A stretch of 64,000 nucleotides of DNA from Tetracladium setigerum (lineage: Eukaryota; Ascomycota; Leotiomycetes; Helotiales), in NCBI GenBank assembly GCA_031472005.1, contig PZJY01000005.1, positions 2,666,001 to 2,730,000 on the forward strand, written 5' to 3'. Each line of letters starts with the position of its first letter. The stretch's first letter is position 1. This document shows, piece by piece, positions 24,380 through 39,627 of the stretch. The notes under the pieces were generated by a model. It was not told where the DNA came from, ran no database searches, and was given only the letters and a program-made list of their open reading frames with translations. The translations under genes and the position numbers were made by a program.

Positions 24380-25988
24380 TCAATAGATACCCCTTCTGTT
24401 TCCGTTGACAGAATTGCCGTTCACAGAAGCACGCCCATTTGGAGCAGGCATGAACCCGTCTAATTGAGCACTTTGAACGGCCTCTCTAGCACCACCAACT
24501 CTTCCTGCAACACCCAACAAACTCTGCTCAAACTCGCGCAGCACCGCAGTCAAATCCTCTACTGGATCAACTTGTGTCCTGGAACCACCGTGTTTTCTGG
24601 CGACCAATGCGTTAATCTGTTGGGCACTCGCACCCTCGACGCCACGTAGATGTTGTTCGATTTCCGTGACGTGAGATTGGTATTTATCCAGGGTAACCTT
24701 GAGATCATCTGCGGTCTTAGAGAAGAAACCAACGACATCTTGCGCATCACCATCGGCTTTAGATGATCCATCTTTCGTAGATGTGTTAGACCACATGCCA
24801 GAGTTGTGATATTGAGGAGGCAGCTTGAGATTGTCGATAGCCCTAAAGCTTAATGTGGCAGCCTCAGCATCGACCTTAACGAGCTGTCCAGCTTGAGCAA
24901 TCGATTGTATGTCCGAATCCTGGCTGTTATCCACACCAATCTTCTTACGCCGACAGAATTCGTAGTCATTCGGGACCTGGACGAGTTGGGATTCGTGGTT
25001 CGGCATGATGGCTCGGCATTGGTTGCTCATGTTGATCTGCGCTTGGATGAAGGTATCAAGATTGTTGATTTCCTTTTGAATATCTTCATGGAGATCGGTA
25101 AATCGTGTTGTTCCTCGAATATTGCTCATGTCTATCCTCACGCCTGGAACAGTCTGCTGTTGCTGTTGAGCTTGTTGACCAAGTCGACTTCCTCCAAATC
25201 CTGCCGTTTGGCTATACATCCCGGTCTGCTGTTGAGGCTGGGCTTGTTGATTCTGTGTGCTTTGTCCCAAACCTCCGCTGCAACTAGTTAGCGACTTCCA
25301 CTCTAAAAGGAATCTTCCAACCTACAATAAAGAACCTGAAGCAGGCTGCTGAGTTTGCTGTTGATTCTGCTGATTCAATGCTCCGAATAAACTCCCAGCT
25401 CCGGTATTGCCACTTAAACCTCCACTTGGTTGCGCCTGTGTAGCCGCTGTTGAACCGAACAAGCCTCCAGCTGCAGGTGTAGCGGTACTGCTGCCAAACA
25501 AACCTCCAGACTGTGGTTGAGTCGTCGTTGGAGCTGCCCCGAACAACCCCCTGATGCTGGCTGAGATGCAGGTTGAGCCGATCCAAATAAGCCTCCGGTT
25601 TGCTGGGTAGGTGCGGCAGATCCAAAGAGCCCTCCACTTGCTGGCTGAGTTGTAGTAGTTGAGCCAAACAATCCTGACGAAGCTGGCGCAGAACTTGCAG
25701 CAGATCCAAAGAGTCCACCAGCAGCTGGCGCAGAAGTCGTTGTCGTTGATCCAAAGAGCCCACCTGGCTTGCTAACCTGCGTACTTCCGAACATTCCTCC
25801 TGATGCGGGTGTTGTTCCTGAGCCACTAGGAATGCAAAGTTGATGTTAGAATATGCTGCACCAAGGACGAACGGAATGCTGCTTGTTGGTCACACGCGCC
25901 AGAGAAGATAGACTTACAAGAGGTTGTTGGCAGAATTTGTGTTGATACTTAATGCTCCCGGACCGCTGAAGGATCTCGCAAGTGCCAT
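24380..25988 (-). CDS. NUP49: Nucleoporin NUP49 (FG nucleoporin), one apparent frameshift
   Basis: FG-repeat nucleoporin of the central transport channel, partner of Nsp1 and Nup57 (family knowledge). Three exons: 25988-25918, 25825-25326 and 25277-24380; about 489 residues. The first half is GLFGS/FGST repeats with Gln/Thr/Pro/Ala spacers. The second half is coiled-coil: RGTTRFTDLHEDIQKEINNL, PNDYEFCRRKKIGVDNSQDS, LSFRAIDNLKLPPQYHNSGM, YQSHVTEIEQHLRGVEGASA. Intron 2 is 48 bp with a GCTAAC branch. The repeat frame shifts at a C5 run on the plus strand (25547-25551); one more base restores ASGGLFGAAPTTTQ. It shares a 211-bp divergent promoter with FIP1. Confidence 0.9.
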
Positions 25989-26199
25989 TCCTACACGTGG
26001 TGCGCTGTGAATTTATGAGTTGTCGCAAGAAGTGCTGGCCAGCTAAGAAAAAGCAGCTTGTGAGTTTCGCGACAATCTGAGGAAACTTGAGATTCACGAC
26101 GCGCTAAAATTTGGGAGCTCAAGACCCCTGCAAACGGTCCTCGAGCTTCAACGTCCAAAAACAACGCTGAGATCAAAACCACACAACCACAACTTCACA
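25989..26199. promoter_or_regulatory. Shared divergent promoter, NUP49 and FIP1
   Basis: Only 211 bp separate the two start codons, so both core promoters and leaders lie here. No TATA box is evident, which fits housekeeping expression. Confidence 0.5.
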
Positions 26200-27303
26200 A
26201 TGGATATTGACGAAGATGATGATTTCTACGCTTCGGAGGATGGTGGGAAAGCGACAAGCGTAGAGCCCAAAACAGAACCAGCCGCAGCAGTGGTTAAACC
26301 ACCTCCAGACAATGAGTTAGAGTCTGGGGAGGAAGAGGATGAGGGGAGCTCAGACGACAGTGACTCCGTATGACTCTGAGTATGCGGGCAATGGATTATG
26401 CTAATCAAATTCAATAGGATATGGAGATTATCACAGAGCGGAAAGATGGCGATGCAGCTCCCCCTCCACAGTATGGTCCCCTCCTTTGCCACAGGACCCC
26501 CTCTGACACGATCGCAGACCCCAAAAGTACAACGAGATCCGAAATATACCACAGAGATCGGGTACTGCCGAAGGAGCCACCACAAAGTTACCTGTAGTCA
26601 AGAAGGAGGCCTCCCAAAAGCCACGTGCTGGATCTGAGCTTCCTGGACATGCTACCTCAAAGATTAATGTAAATGCAAAGCCAATGTACGAACCTGCCGG
26701 GAAACCAATCACTCAAGTCAACATCGATGAAGGTATGCACGCTTAACCTCTATTCAAGCTCTTACTAACATCCCAGATCTCAACGAAAACGATAAGCCAT
26801 GGCGCAGACCCGGAACAGATGTAAGCGACTACTTTAACTACGGCTTCGATGAATTCACCTGGGCTCTCTACGCTAGCAAACAAGATTCTCTCCGCTCAGA
26901 ATACAGCCAAGAAAAGGTCGCCCTCAATAACAAGAAAATGATGGAAGATCTCAACATGATGATGATGGGTGGCATGCCAGGCATGATGCCCGGAGCACCT
27001 GGCGGCGCGGGAATGCCTGGAGCAGATGCCGGTATGCCACCGGAGATGCAAGCAATGATGCAACAGATGATGGCATCAGGGATGGATCCAAGTCAGATGG
27101 GGGACCCGTCTGCTATGTTTGCTGCGATGCAGGGTGGGCAGGGAGGAGCAGGTGGGGCGGGCGCAGCGGGCTTTGGGCAAGGGCAGAATCAGCAGATGGG
27201 ATTTGGATATGATCAGGCTGGTGGTGGTGGAGGAGGCGATTCGAGGAATAATCGTGGTGGAAACTTTGGTAGAGGGAGGGGTGGAAGGAGGGGCGGATGG
27301 TAA
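26200..27303 (+). CDS. FIP1: Pre-mRNA polyadenylation factor FIP1
   Basis: Subunit of the cleavage and polyadenylation factor that links poly(A) polymerase to the complex. Four exons: 26200-26367, 26418-26470, 26518-26732 and 26777-27303; introns of 50, 47 and 44 bp; 320 residues with no correction needed. The N-terminus is acidic ([16 protein letters not shown]), followed by [12 protein letters not shown] and [14 protein letters not shown]. The Fip1 core motif [20 protein letters not shown] and [13 protein letters not shown] follows in exon 4. The tail is Met/Gly-rich ([19 protein letters not shown]) and ends in an RGG-like box. All exon phases agree, which supports the splice calls. Confidence 0.93.
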
Positions 27304-28990
27304 AATGCAAACAAATTGTGTTATTTGTGGGATCTCATTGCATCGGAATGGAGTTGGGAGTCTGGCTCTGGTGGTAGATTATACCCACGAATGGAGGTCA
27401 TGAACAAAAGCTGTATGTTTCTTACTTTGATTTCAATCCGGATACAGAGTACCGCGTGAACATTCTGCCCTGTTTGAGTGATGTGGTTTCTTTAGTGCCT
27501 CTTAGGAAGTGAGGGTATGAGTAACCTCTGGTCTGAGTCTTTGGACTGTATCTTGTGGATTTAAATGCTCATGATCCGGTTCATGCGCTGCAAATCTACT
27601 AGTTAAGGATTTGAAAGTTTGCTTCGTTGGCGTAGTTCGCAAACTGCGAAGCACCTGTGCTGCTTCCTGTGTCTTCAGCTCTTGCCTATTATTGCATTAT
27701 TAAGCATTGACAAGGTCCATCTGATTTCTTTTTCAACTTTTTGACAGGACTTTTTTTCCATTTTTTCTAATTGCTACAGGGGGGTTATCTTAGTTAAGTG
27801 TACAGTAATACCATGTCTGCTGATCTCTCAGCAAGGCAATTCAGCTACCACCACATTTACTTCCAAAAGTGATTTGACTTCTTTGTATATTGAACGTGGG
27901 CGTTCTCCTACCATGTCATAGGATGAGGGTTTCATTTATGAATTGCTTGCATTGATCACAGAATAGCTTTAGCTGAAATTTATGGAACAGAGCTTTGTCT
28001 TACGCAAGCTGATGTTAGTATAAATACTGCGGTCTTGCCTCTCTTTTTCTTTCTTCATTTTTCTTTCTCTTTTTATGATGGAGTTTAAGTAATCTTATAT
28101 TTTAACTTGAATGATCGTTTATGTTTCTTTTGTTTCTTGGGTAATGCCTATGTTTTAAGATATTTTTATGGCTTTTGCAAATTTATTTGTGTAAAGATGT
28201 TTACTCGTATCTTACATTCTCTTTGCTTGGTTGATGGGTTTTTAAGCACAAGGAAATAGCTGTATTTGTCGAAAGACGCTTGAAAATCAAAGTCTTGTTA
28301 GGACGAAACGTTCGCAGTCAACTGCTCCAAGCCATCTCAACATACCTACACATCTACTTAATCTCGCATCATGGAAGATTTGATTCTCTCTCTGCTAACA
28401 TGCCTTTTGAACTCTCTCTTTCTCTCTACAAAAGAATACAGATACGAATCATGTGTGATTTTGCCAGGCACAGAATTGCCATTTTCGTCATCCCCTGTAT
28501 ATAGATCGGTCAATAATCCTCATTCATGACGATTTGGATATCGGTTAATTTCGACAACAATTTTCTATTCACTGCTATCCACTAGCTTCGTGCTAGCGCG
28601 CGTTGATTGTTTACGTGATTGCCTTTTTGTTACGCGAGTACCTTGAGGATCTTAAGCTGATCTGAAAGTTACTTTCCCGGTGCATCGGATATCATCAAAA
28701 CGACAAATTTGTCTGGAATTTGCTTTTCTTGCTCAACCAGTCTCTCCCTTCGTTGTCTTCATCACCGGTATCCTTTGATTCTATCTATCACACATACACC
28801 CTCTCAAACCTAATTGCAATACCACAAGGCAGGAAAGCGCCTCTGCAATATATTATGTTGTCCAACTTCAACAACAAGGTCAGCCAATTTTTCTCACTTA
28901 TTTTTAGCAGTCTTGCCATCGATGGGCTCATTATCTATGCATTTATCTTCGAGGCAACTCTTTCGGATCTTAATCTAACCTGTAAGATAA
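27304..28990. other. Intergenic, 1.7 kb
   Basis: AT-rich. T-rich stretches occur around 27726-27770 and 28040-28075, and a TATA-like GTATAAATA at about 28018. Small frames (for example 28280-28504) have no support. Confidence 0.5.
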
Positions 28991-30807
28991 ATGCCTGGCC
29001 CTAGCAACCGTAACAACTTCACGGCAGGTCCATCCTCTGTTGATGGCGCCCTCCTTCGAATAACAAGAACGACAGGCAGATACACAGTGGCCGTCGGATG
29101 GTTCCGAACCTGATCAGAGCTCTGCACAACAACCTTTGCAAGGAGTAGATTTGATTGACCCACAGCTTCAACCATACCTCGCTAGGCTCCCTTCGCGTAG
29201 CATCAGTCCCGTCACGTCCGATGGTAGACCTAAGCCTGTTAGCATGCAAGCTGGTGGGGATGCCATGTACCGCCAGCAACCAGTGAATGGTATGGGTTTC
29301 CCCTATACAAACCAACAATTTCCTACCTTGGTACAGAATTGGAATCCTTCTGCATATCTTGGAACTGCGAATGCTTCTCAGCAAGTGGCAATGCAACCAC
29401 CCATGTATGGCTCCAACCAGGATATTCAATACTTGAATATGGGCCCTGGTAGTGGTCCACTTGGTGGCAATTACGATGGATCTGTCTTTGGTAACCAGCC
29501 AACATACTATCCAGCACCGATCTTTGGTGGTCCTCAGTTTGGCCATCACACGCCTGCTCGATATGTTCCACCTGCCAACCACTTTCCGGGTTTCAGGAGT
29601 GGTAATCAATTGCACAGCACCACTCCTGTAACGGCTGCTGTTCCTCCAAATGAATCTCGAAGATATGGAGTACCGAATGCTTTTCCAAGCAATATCTATG
29701 GTGGAGAAACGTTATCGGATCGGTTGAAATCGTTGGAGACGAATAACTTGTCACCACCAGCTGAAAGATATCAACATTCAAGTTCCATGAGGAAGAGACG
29801 CAGACACAATAACACCAAGGCCATGAAACCATCTTTACTTTCATTTGTTCCTTCTCATGTACCGCATGCCGCCAACGAGAAACCTCAGCGCACTACCTAT
29901 AGCTGCAAACTCATAAGTCTTGCAGAAGCCAAAAGTGCAAACGAAAGACGTTTGGAGCGCGCAGCTGCTCAACGCATTGCTCTTGGAGATGAATGGGATG
30001 GACCGACAACGGATGCCGAGAAAGTATCCCATGTTGAAAGACTAGTTGTTGCAATTTTGAACCTTGTCAACATCAAGGATTCTCACATGAAACCCATTAT
30101 GAAAAAGTTTACTCCAGGAACAATGGTCTATACCGCAGAAGAAATTGTGAGCACTGCTTGGCTCCGGGTGGTCAGTTTATAGACCCAATACCCTCTGACC
30201 GTATGTGCTAATATTGGTTAGGAAAAGTGCCAATATAGAGCACTTGGAGTGCAGCACGTACCTGCTGGTCATGAGGCGTTTAAGGGATAAGATCACTTGG
30301 ACGGCTTTGAGGAGAGGTTCACCGAGATTGTGAAGGCTTGTCGGGTCAGAACTTCACGCAAGGTTTATAGCAAAGCTAATATTGTTTACAGGAACACAAG
30401 TCAATTTGGGCATCGTTTCTAGAGGAAGCTTTTAGCGATAGAATGGCAGACAATCTTGTGAAAGAGGTGAAGGTATGTTGTCTCATCAATCTTGCATTAC
30501 CGAGATTAACTAACCTAGACCACAACAGCAAAAGGAGAGCAATTACTCCAACAACCAGCGCAAGAAAGCGCAAATTAAGGCAGAACAGGAGGCAATAAAG
30601 AAGGGGCGTGCAGGCTCCCAGTAAGAAGCGCCGTAATGGGTCTCTTATTGATGAGGAATCCCTCGGCACATCGTCTAACGAGCAAGAATCGGACAATAAC
30701 GAAAGACTACGCAGACGCCGTGGGACAGGTTCCGTCGACATTCATCCTCTTCAGAAGCTTCGCATACCTCTTCAGTGATGACAGCACCAGCTGCGCCTGC
30801 AGTTTGA
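28991..30807 (+). pseudogene. Uncharacterised Gln/Pro-rich fungal gene with breaks and an in-frame stop
   Basis: I do not recognise a named family. The reading starts at ATG 28991 (MPGPSNRNNFTAGPSSVDG) and needs two single-base additions (29049-29051 and 29089-29092) to enter the long frame to 30170. The N-terminal half is Gln/Pro/Asn/Gly-rich (YTNQQFPTLVQNWNPSAYLG). The C-terminal part is helical and charged: LAEAKSANERRLERAAAQ, VERLVVAILNLVNIKDSHM. After a probable intron (30171-30221, weak GTCAGT donor) comes KCQYRALGVQHVPAGHEAFK, then a TAA at 30288-30290, beyond which the same frame continues sensibly (DHLDGFEERFTEIVKAC). Further exons read HKSIWASFLEEAFSDRMAD and KESNYSNNQRKKAQIK, with another break near 30604. 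It may be a decaying copy or a poorly read gene; ending approximate. Confidence 0.45.
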
Positions 30808-33087
30808 GGTTGTGAGCACAGACACATTGTTTGCAATGAGGAAGACAACTCAAGGGCCGCCCCGTGCCTCCTTCACACCAGTCCTTGCGCTAGCCGAATC
30901 TGGAGTTTCATTGTTAACGTGTTAAAAATGAAACTCCAGATTCGGCTAGCGCAATGCTGACATCCAGATCGCGGCTTGGCTTCTGTTGATTCAAACGACA
31001 TGTTACACTTTACTTTCTCCAACAAATAATGTGGATGGGAAACAATATTGTTGTGACAAATGCTTGAAATGTCAACGAAACCACGTAGATCGCTACAAGA
31101 ATGACTGTAGTGTATCTCGGCGAGCGATCAAGAAGCAACTCAAGCTGAGGATACTCACTTCTTCACGTCTAACTTGGGCTAGAACCAGTCAGTAACCTCG
31201 ATTTATTGATCGCATCTTGTTCCGTTGTGCCAGGGTCGGAAAGGCAACTCCTTCACCTTGGGCATATTATAATTAGAGAAAAGCAACTTCAAACCTTCCG
31301 AAGGCTATGCTGAACTCGAGTAAGTTCTGCGCACCGACAACAAAGAGTCTGTTGATCAGACCAAAAAGTTAAAGTCTTCAAAGAAGGAATTATTAGATTG
31401 GTTGTCATGTTGGGAACAGCGACAGATTGGAAGGAACGTTCACCCCCTCTGTCTGTCTTTGAGGTTTCCGTTTGGCGCGTTAGTATTATTAGGTAGAATA
31501 AACGGGTCACTTTTTCCAGTAGTATACATAAATGGAAATACATTTGAATATGTAATCAAATTCTGGGGATATCATTCCTCTTCTTCTGTTCTTTGCAGAA
31601 CCTTTCGAGTACTAGGAATTTGGACGTTTGGCATTTTATCACCTCGATGATCCCGGTTTATGTACTTTGTATAATATATATATATATCTGCAATTCAGTC
31701 AGACTAAGTAACAATTTTTTTTTTCAGTTCAGTTGATCAGATTGGTCGTAATAATTGTCGAATGAAACAAGTGAAATGGGAGCAGAAGTTATGAGCCCAA
31801 TGGCGTCGTCATTGACAGTGTCGTTGTTTCCTACACCCTCTAAGCCTCTTGAAACTATGTGCCTGCTATTACATACGTTGATAGCACTCATGACGCTTCA
31901 GTTTGTTTTCCAAATTTTTAAATTATGTTGAACATCGGTGCCTGACCTTCGTTTATATTCTGATGGGCTCCAAAGGAAGGAGTAGAGGGTGAGGCCATGC
32001 ATGCACCTTCACCATTGGCTCGCTTATCCAACAAAGACTTGTTTACTTTCTTTCCAACTCGACCTCGAGTACTCAGACAGCTGTTTCAAGTCAAGTAGCA
32101 TCTATCTTGTTTCTGTCATAGTAAAACAATCTGAAGTGATCTTTGATGATAATTACTGCTTTGTTAGGATTGAGAATTCGCTGTAGCTGCTCGTGAGAAC
32201 TTGCTTCGACTCGATATATACTTGCGTCTCCTCGATGCCACAATATTCTGGGGTGGATCTCCTGCCATTCTGTCTCAGGAGATATTTTCTTTCCTCGAGT
32301 TCTTTCTTTCATGTTTTCTATTTATATGCGCTACAATCGTATTGTGGTAAATACGGGAGTGAAGAGGGGCCATTGTGAATTTCTTAAGAGTTGGATTTTC
32401 CCTACTGAGAACTTCTCACCACGATAGTGAATGGCTGTCTAGCCTTGTCCTGTTACATAAAAATGTTATATATTACCGAGTGTAGTGCTTTGTACCAGCC
32501 ACAGCCTCGCCATGACTTCAATCACTATTCACGATAGAACTCACTTGAAAGAAATGGGTTGTTCTCACAACAGATTGCTATTCCAAATATACTGTTCACA
32601 ATAAATGGGCACTGACTCACAAAAGAGACAGTAAACTGTTTGAAAACAATGTGGTTGTCTATCTATATGCTCAATTCACAGAACAGCTAAGTGACTGCTG
32701 CTTCGCGACACTACACTCCTAGCTCCCGAGTCCAAAGCTGGCCACCACATCCCCCCTTCCAACTTATTCCCGCGACCAACTCCAACTACGACCTACCCGA
32801 CTCTTCATCTTCGAGTTCTTTCAAGCACCAGCTTCGACTTCGACAGACGCGACACTTCCTTCCTTACATCCAGCACATCACACTGATTTCGACTTTGACC
32901 GACGCGACTACTCCTTTCTCGCATCCTTCATTCACATCGCTGACTTCGACAACGACAAACCTGCCTCTTCCTTTCCGCATCGCTCACAAGGCCAAGATCG
33001 ACACGACATACCCAACATACCCAACATACCAACTCGTTGCATCAACACAACACAACAACTACCACATACCCTTGGTCGGGAGCAAAG
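30808..33087. other. Intergenic and leader region
   Basis: Contains the inverted repeat at 30885-30954 and an AT dinucleotide stretch near 31667-31690. From about 32690 a C/T-rich leader of the next gene begins. A 190-codon frame through that leader (32691-33263) is low-complexity, and I read it as untranslated. Confidence 0.5.
30885..30954. repeat. Perfect 28-bp inverted repeat with 14-nt loop
   Basis: The left arm (30885-30912) and right arm (30927-30954) are exact reverse complements; the loop is 30913-30926. It lies just beyond the doubtful gene at 28991. Neither arm extends further. As RNA it would form a long stable hairpin. Confidence 0.95.
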
Positions 33088-33181
33088 GTATGATACCCTC
33101 GCTACTATCCAAACATTTGATCCATCTTCCCTCGGCTCAGTCTTTCGAAAATCAGTGTAAAAAAGCTAACATTATTGGTAG
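33088..33181 (+). other. Probable 5' UTR intron ending at the start codon
   Basis: GTATGATACC donor after AAAG, AGCTAACAT branch site and TTGGTAG acceptor immediately before ATG 33182. This makes a 94-bp intron whose last base touches the start codon. Confidence 0.6.
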
Positions 33182-35183
33182 ATGTCTCCATCACCAAAGC
33201 CAAATACGATCGACCAGGGCGAACAATCCATTGGTAGCCACCAGAGCCAGTTCGTTCATATAAACCCTGGCCAAGTGGGCCACATGCCACAGGGCCTGAA
33301 CAACCAAAATTTGGGTGCACATATGGGAGGCAACCCTCCATTCTATGCTCACCATCAACACTTCGCGATGGACCCTTCGCAATCGAATATGGGGATGAAC
33401 GCTTACAGCCAACAGCCAAACCCATTCCCCCAAGCAGTCTTCCCGTCTTTCCCTTTGCCTGAGCCGATACAAGCCCAGCAACACTATGTCGGCTTCAACG
33501 TTGTCAGTCATGCACCATCACAACAAGGAATTATGCCACAGCAGTACATTCCCGATGAGCATGAAAACGTGCAACAGGAAGCAGAGGCAGACGAGGAGAT
33601 TGACCCTGACGACGAGATCCCAGACGATCTCGGCAACCTCGATGTCTCTGACCTCTGCAAGTTCATCGTGAAGGGCGATCAACTCCTGGAAAAGACTGGT
33701 TATGCTGCATATGGCGGCATCATCAAGTCTGCGAAACATTTTGGTGATGTGCAGACTGCCTTGGCAAATGATGAAAATGAGCAAAACTTGAAAGTAATTC
33801 TGAGTAGAGCTCCTCACAACGGCCAGACCACAACTCGAGATGTTACTTTGCTCCCCTTGGTCCAGAAACTGTATGAGGCAGTTACCAACTTCACAGACAT
33901 CACAGATCAGCGAACGGCAAAGGGAGGCCTTTCAAGTCAGGTCTCTTTCGTCCTCTCGATTAAACCGTTGTACATGGAATTGATCTGCTGGACAGAAGTG
34001 GTAAGTTATTTCTTCTCGAGATATAACTCATTTTGTTTTCTATTACTGACATCTTACAGGTTGCCTTTGAGAATGGTCAATATTCTCGAACCATTGACAA
34101 CCGAATGTTTGTGAAGAAGTCCTCTGCCCCAAGAACGATGTCTTCGTTGATTGGCAGCAACGACTGGCTGCGTTCACAGAGGCCAGCAAGGTATGTATCA
34201 CACAGGTCTCAACTTATTTCTGAGCTCCCCGCTGACAACACAATTTAGCGAAGCAAGGCCTACTGCAAGAAGTTCCTTGCACCAACCCAGGCTGATCGCC
34301 TTCGAAAGAACCCAAAGATGGAGTTCGAGGTATGTACTACCAATAACAAAGGTAGAATACACAAGCTAACTTTCTCTTAGATTGTCCTGAAGTGCATCGC
34401 AAGCAACCAGCGAAAGAAGGAGACTCAAGATGCCGCCAAGGCTGCATTGAAGCAAGTCAAGGCAGAAAAGGCAAAGGGAAAGAAGCGTGCTGGCCAGGAC
34501 CTAGCCGAGTATCAAACCGCCGGGGAGCCATCCAAGACGAAGAAGCAAAAGATTACACCCGCCGACACAACTCTGGCCGCTCAATCAAAGGCTTCGAACG
34601 GATCTGCAAACGCTCCTACTGGCGATATGAATCCTGGAAGCGGAGTGCAAGAAAACTTCCAGCAGCCCGTGTACATGCAATCTGGTCATGGCGGAATGGG
34701 ACATATGGATGCGTTCTCCGGCTCCATGGATGGTGCAAACGATGAAATTCCTCCTTTTAACTTCATTGAGGGCCCGAAAAACGCTTCCAATGCTGATGAC
34801 ACCAATCCTCACGGCCATATGTTTGGGGGAGATTATTTTGATGGCGTCCAGGGCCTTGGAGCACTCTTACAAAGCCAATTGCCACCAAACTTCGGAGGAC
34901 CAAACAATTCTGCATCTTTTTCCAAGCTCCCGAGTATGGCCAGAGTCTCTCTGGTTCGCCAGTTGCTACGCCTGTTGCCTTTACTCATTCGGCAAACAAC
35001 ACACCACTGGAGAACTTTCAGTCAGGTGATGCTGCGAACCTCAGACAGAGAGTTGGCCCAGCCCTGGGAGCATTCGAGAACTTCGATGATGGATTGGACC
35101 TTGCTGATCCAGACTTTGATCAAGCTTTTGATCGAGCCTTGCACGATGCACTCGAGCATGAGTTGCGCAATTTGGGCAATTGA
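33182..35183 (+). CDS. Uncharacterised fungal protein, two apparent frameshifts
   Basis: About 611 residues in four exons: 33182-34000, 34060-34190, 34249-34329 and 34381-35183. I recognise no named family. The N-terminus is Gln/Met/His/Pro-rich (HMGGNPPFYAHHQHFAM). An acidic linker (QEAEADEEIDPDDEIPDDLG) follows, then a folded-looking part: VSDLCKFIVKGDQLLEKTGY, VSFVLSIKPLYMELICWTEV, CPKNDVFVDWQQRLAAFTEA and SKAYCKKFLAPTQADRLRKN. A Lys-rich stretch (KAKGKKRAGQDLAEYQTAG) could be a nuclear signal. The C-terminus, DLADPDFDQAFDRALHDALE, is acidic. Single bases appear lost near 34118-34124 and at a T5 run (34917-34921). With both restored, the exons sum to 1836 nt. The layout suggests a nuclear regulatory protein, by inference only. 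Confidence 0.65.
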
Positions 35184-36911
35184 TGGCACAAGTGCCGTCT
35201 CTCAATTGCTCACCGGATTTGGACATGTGAATGTTTGAATATGAGGGAGGTTTGATTTATGGGATCAATATGGAGTTTACTAAGCGATAAAAAATCTTTG
35301 AAACCGGCTTAAGGTATTTTTGCTTTTAGTTTGAACGGATTGGGAAAATGGTAGACTGGTAATGAGGAGTTCTGGGAACACGTCATTATATGGGCTGGCA
35401 TGTCGGGAATGCGAGGGAACGTAAGATCTTATTATCATTATTGGGAGGGTGTTTTTAAGTCACGGGGAAATATTGCTACAATAATTTAAGGTGAGAAGGA
35501 AGGCATTTGAGATTCGCTATTACTTTGTTTTCATGGGAGACTTTGCGTTATGAATGTTGAAACAAAGACAAATGTTATGCATGTCGGCTTATTTTGAATT
35601 AGGCGATGTTGAATTGTGAAGATTCCTCTATTTACGCAAGAAGAAATCGCGAGGGAGATTTTTCTATACACAATTGATATTGCAGAGGTCACCATCAGAA
35701 AGTAGTATGGAACTGTTGTACTTCTTCGGATCAATCAGAAGCAACAACATCAAAAGATAAAAGCAATTCTCACGCCAGCTTATAGCCAAGCCAAGCATCA
35801 CGAGAACTACGCTACTAAACAGCAAATGAGAGAAGAGGCATTGGTAAAAGTATTTCCAATCAAATGAATCGTACGAACTTGTTTACGAAGCGTCTTATAG
35901 TTTAGAAACGTCAGCTGCGGGCTGACGAAGCAAAGTGCAGCTTTGCAGCCTGGTGTAACACAGGAATCTTCAAATTTCCCGTCAGCACGGTTTGAATGTG
36001 ACAGCAGTATGATATACCGTACTGTACTTGGTAGCACAGCATATCAATTAGACTTCATCGGAACACTCCGTGGAAAGTTCATGGAGGCATTTGGCACATC
36101 ATGCCCAGCCTTTCCGGAACAATTGCCGGCACTTGACTACATGCCAAGGACGGGGTTCCTCGTTGAACGTGATATAGTGGGTCCAACCCTCCACGTAGAA
36201 TAAGTCGAATCGATGTGGTTCTAGATGTCTTTTCCATTTTGTCTTCACGGGAAAAGTATATCGTGGGGTCTCATACTATTTCTCAACAAATCCAAATCCA
36301 GAAATCACAATGGGTGAAAGTGTTTGAGTATGACACCTAGCTGCAGTGTATCGGAAAATTTAAGCCTCGCTTGCAGCTCTCTACGCGCCCATGAGGGGCA
36401 CGTTTTCGAAGAGGGCAGGAGGTTGAATAGAAATAGATCGACAGGGAACTGAATCGTCGCTTACCCATTATTCCTACGAACTGACAAGTGAACGCCGTTT
36501 GGACCCGAAAGTATATGCGTTACCTGTCAAGGCAAAGCATTGGCGAGCTTGCCGGAAAGGGCAAGATTGACAAAACCTCGGCAGTTAAGTTTGTTGATGG
36601 CCAGCAACTTCGTGTGATGGGCAAATCAAAACAACGTTATTCGTCAATCGATGGAGCACGAAGCGGTCAAAATCTCCTTCTCATCTGAAAGTTTCTCAGC
36701 CCATAAGAGAAGATGACGTTTTTATTCGTCGGTGGACGGAGTACGATGCGGTAATTTTTCCCTCAGTTGTAAGCCTCCAAGCCTTGCGTCGATAGTGAGC
36801 TTTTAGAGTTGCACAAACTGGACATAAGAACCAGAGTTTCCCAATCTTTCTGTCTCTCTCGATCAAGCATCATCTACCAAGTAGCTGCTCTCTGTCTGCA
36901 CTTTATCGACC
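35184..36911. other. Intergenic, 1.7 kb, with catalase-peroxidase promoter
   Basis: 3' flank of the preceding gene and upstream region of katG. Small frames at 35943-36203 and 36488-36688 are unsupported. A TGACGT element lies at 36714-36719, and a diverged 31-bp direct repeat at about 36638 and 36723. Confidence 0.5.
36714..36719 (+). promoter_or_regulatory. Candidate bZIP (CRE/ATF-like) site upstream of katG
   Basis: TGACGT, about 190 bp upstream of the catalase-peroxidase start. Atf1-type bZIP factors that respond to oxidative stress bind such cores, but one hexamer can occur by chance. Confidence 0.25.

Positions 36912-39627
<2,716 letters not shown>

Noticed and set aside
27590..27650. 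Possible tRNA or small structured RNA around GCTTCG...CGAAGC
   Set aside because: Only a short stem; no tRNA A/B box pair or cloverleaf could be drawn.
31660..31725. AT dinucleotide and poly-T stretch as an origin or promoter
   Set aside because: Simple low-complexity sequence; no further element nearby supports a function.
32691..33263. 190-codon plus-strand frame before the gene at 33182
   Set aside because: Low-complexity Ser/Thr/Pro/His text from a C/T-rich leader. It crosses a clear intron and overlaps the start of the real gene in another frame.
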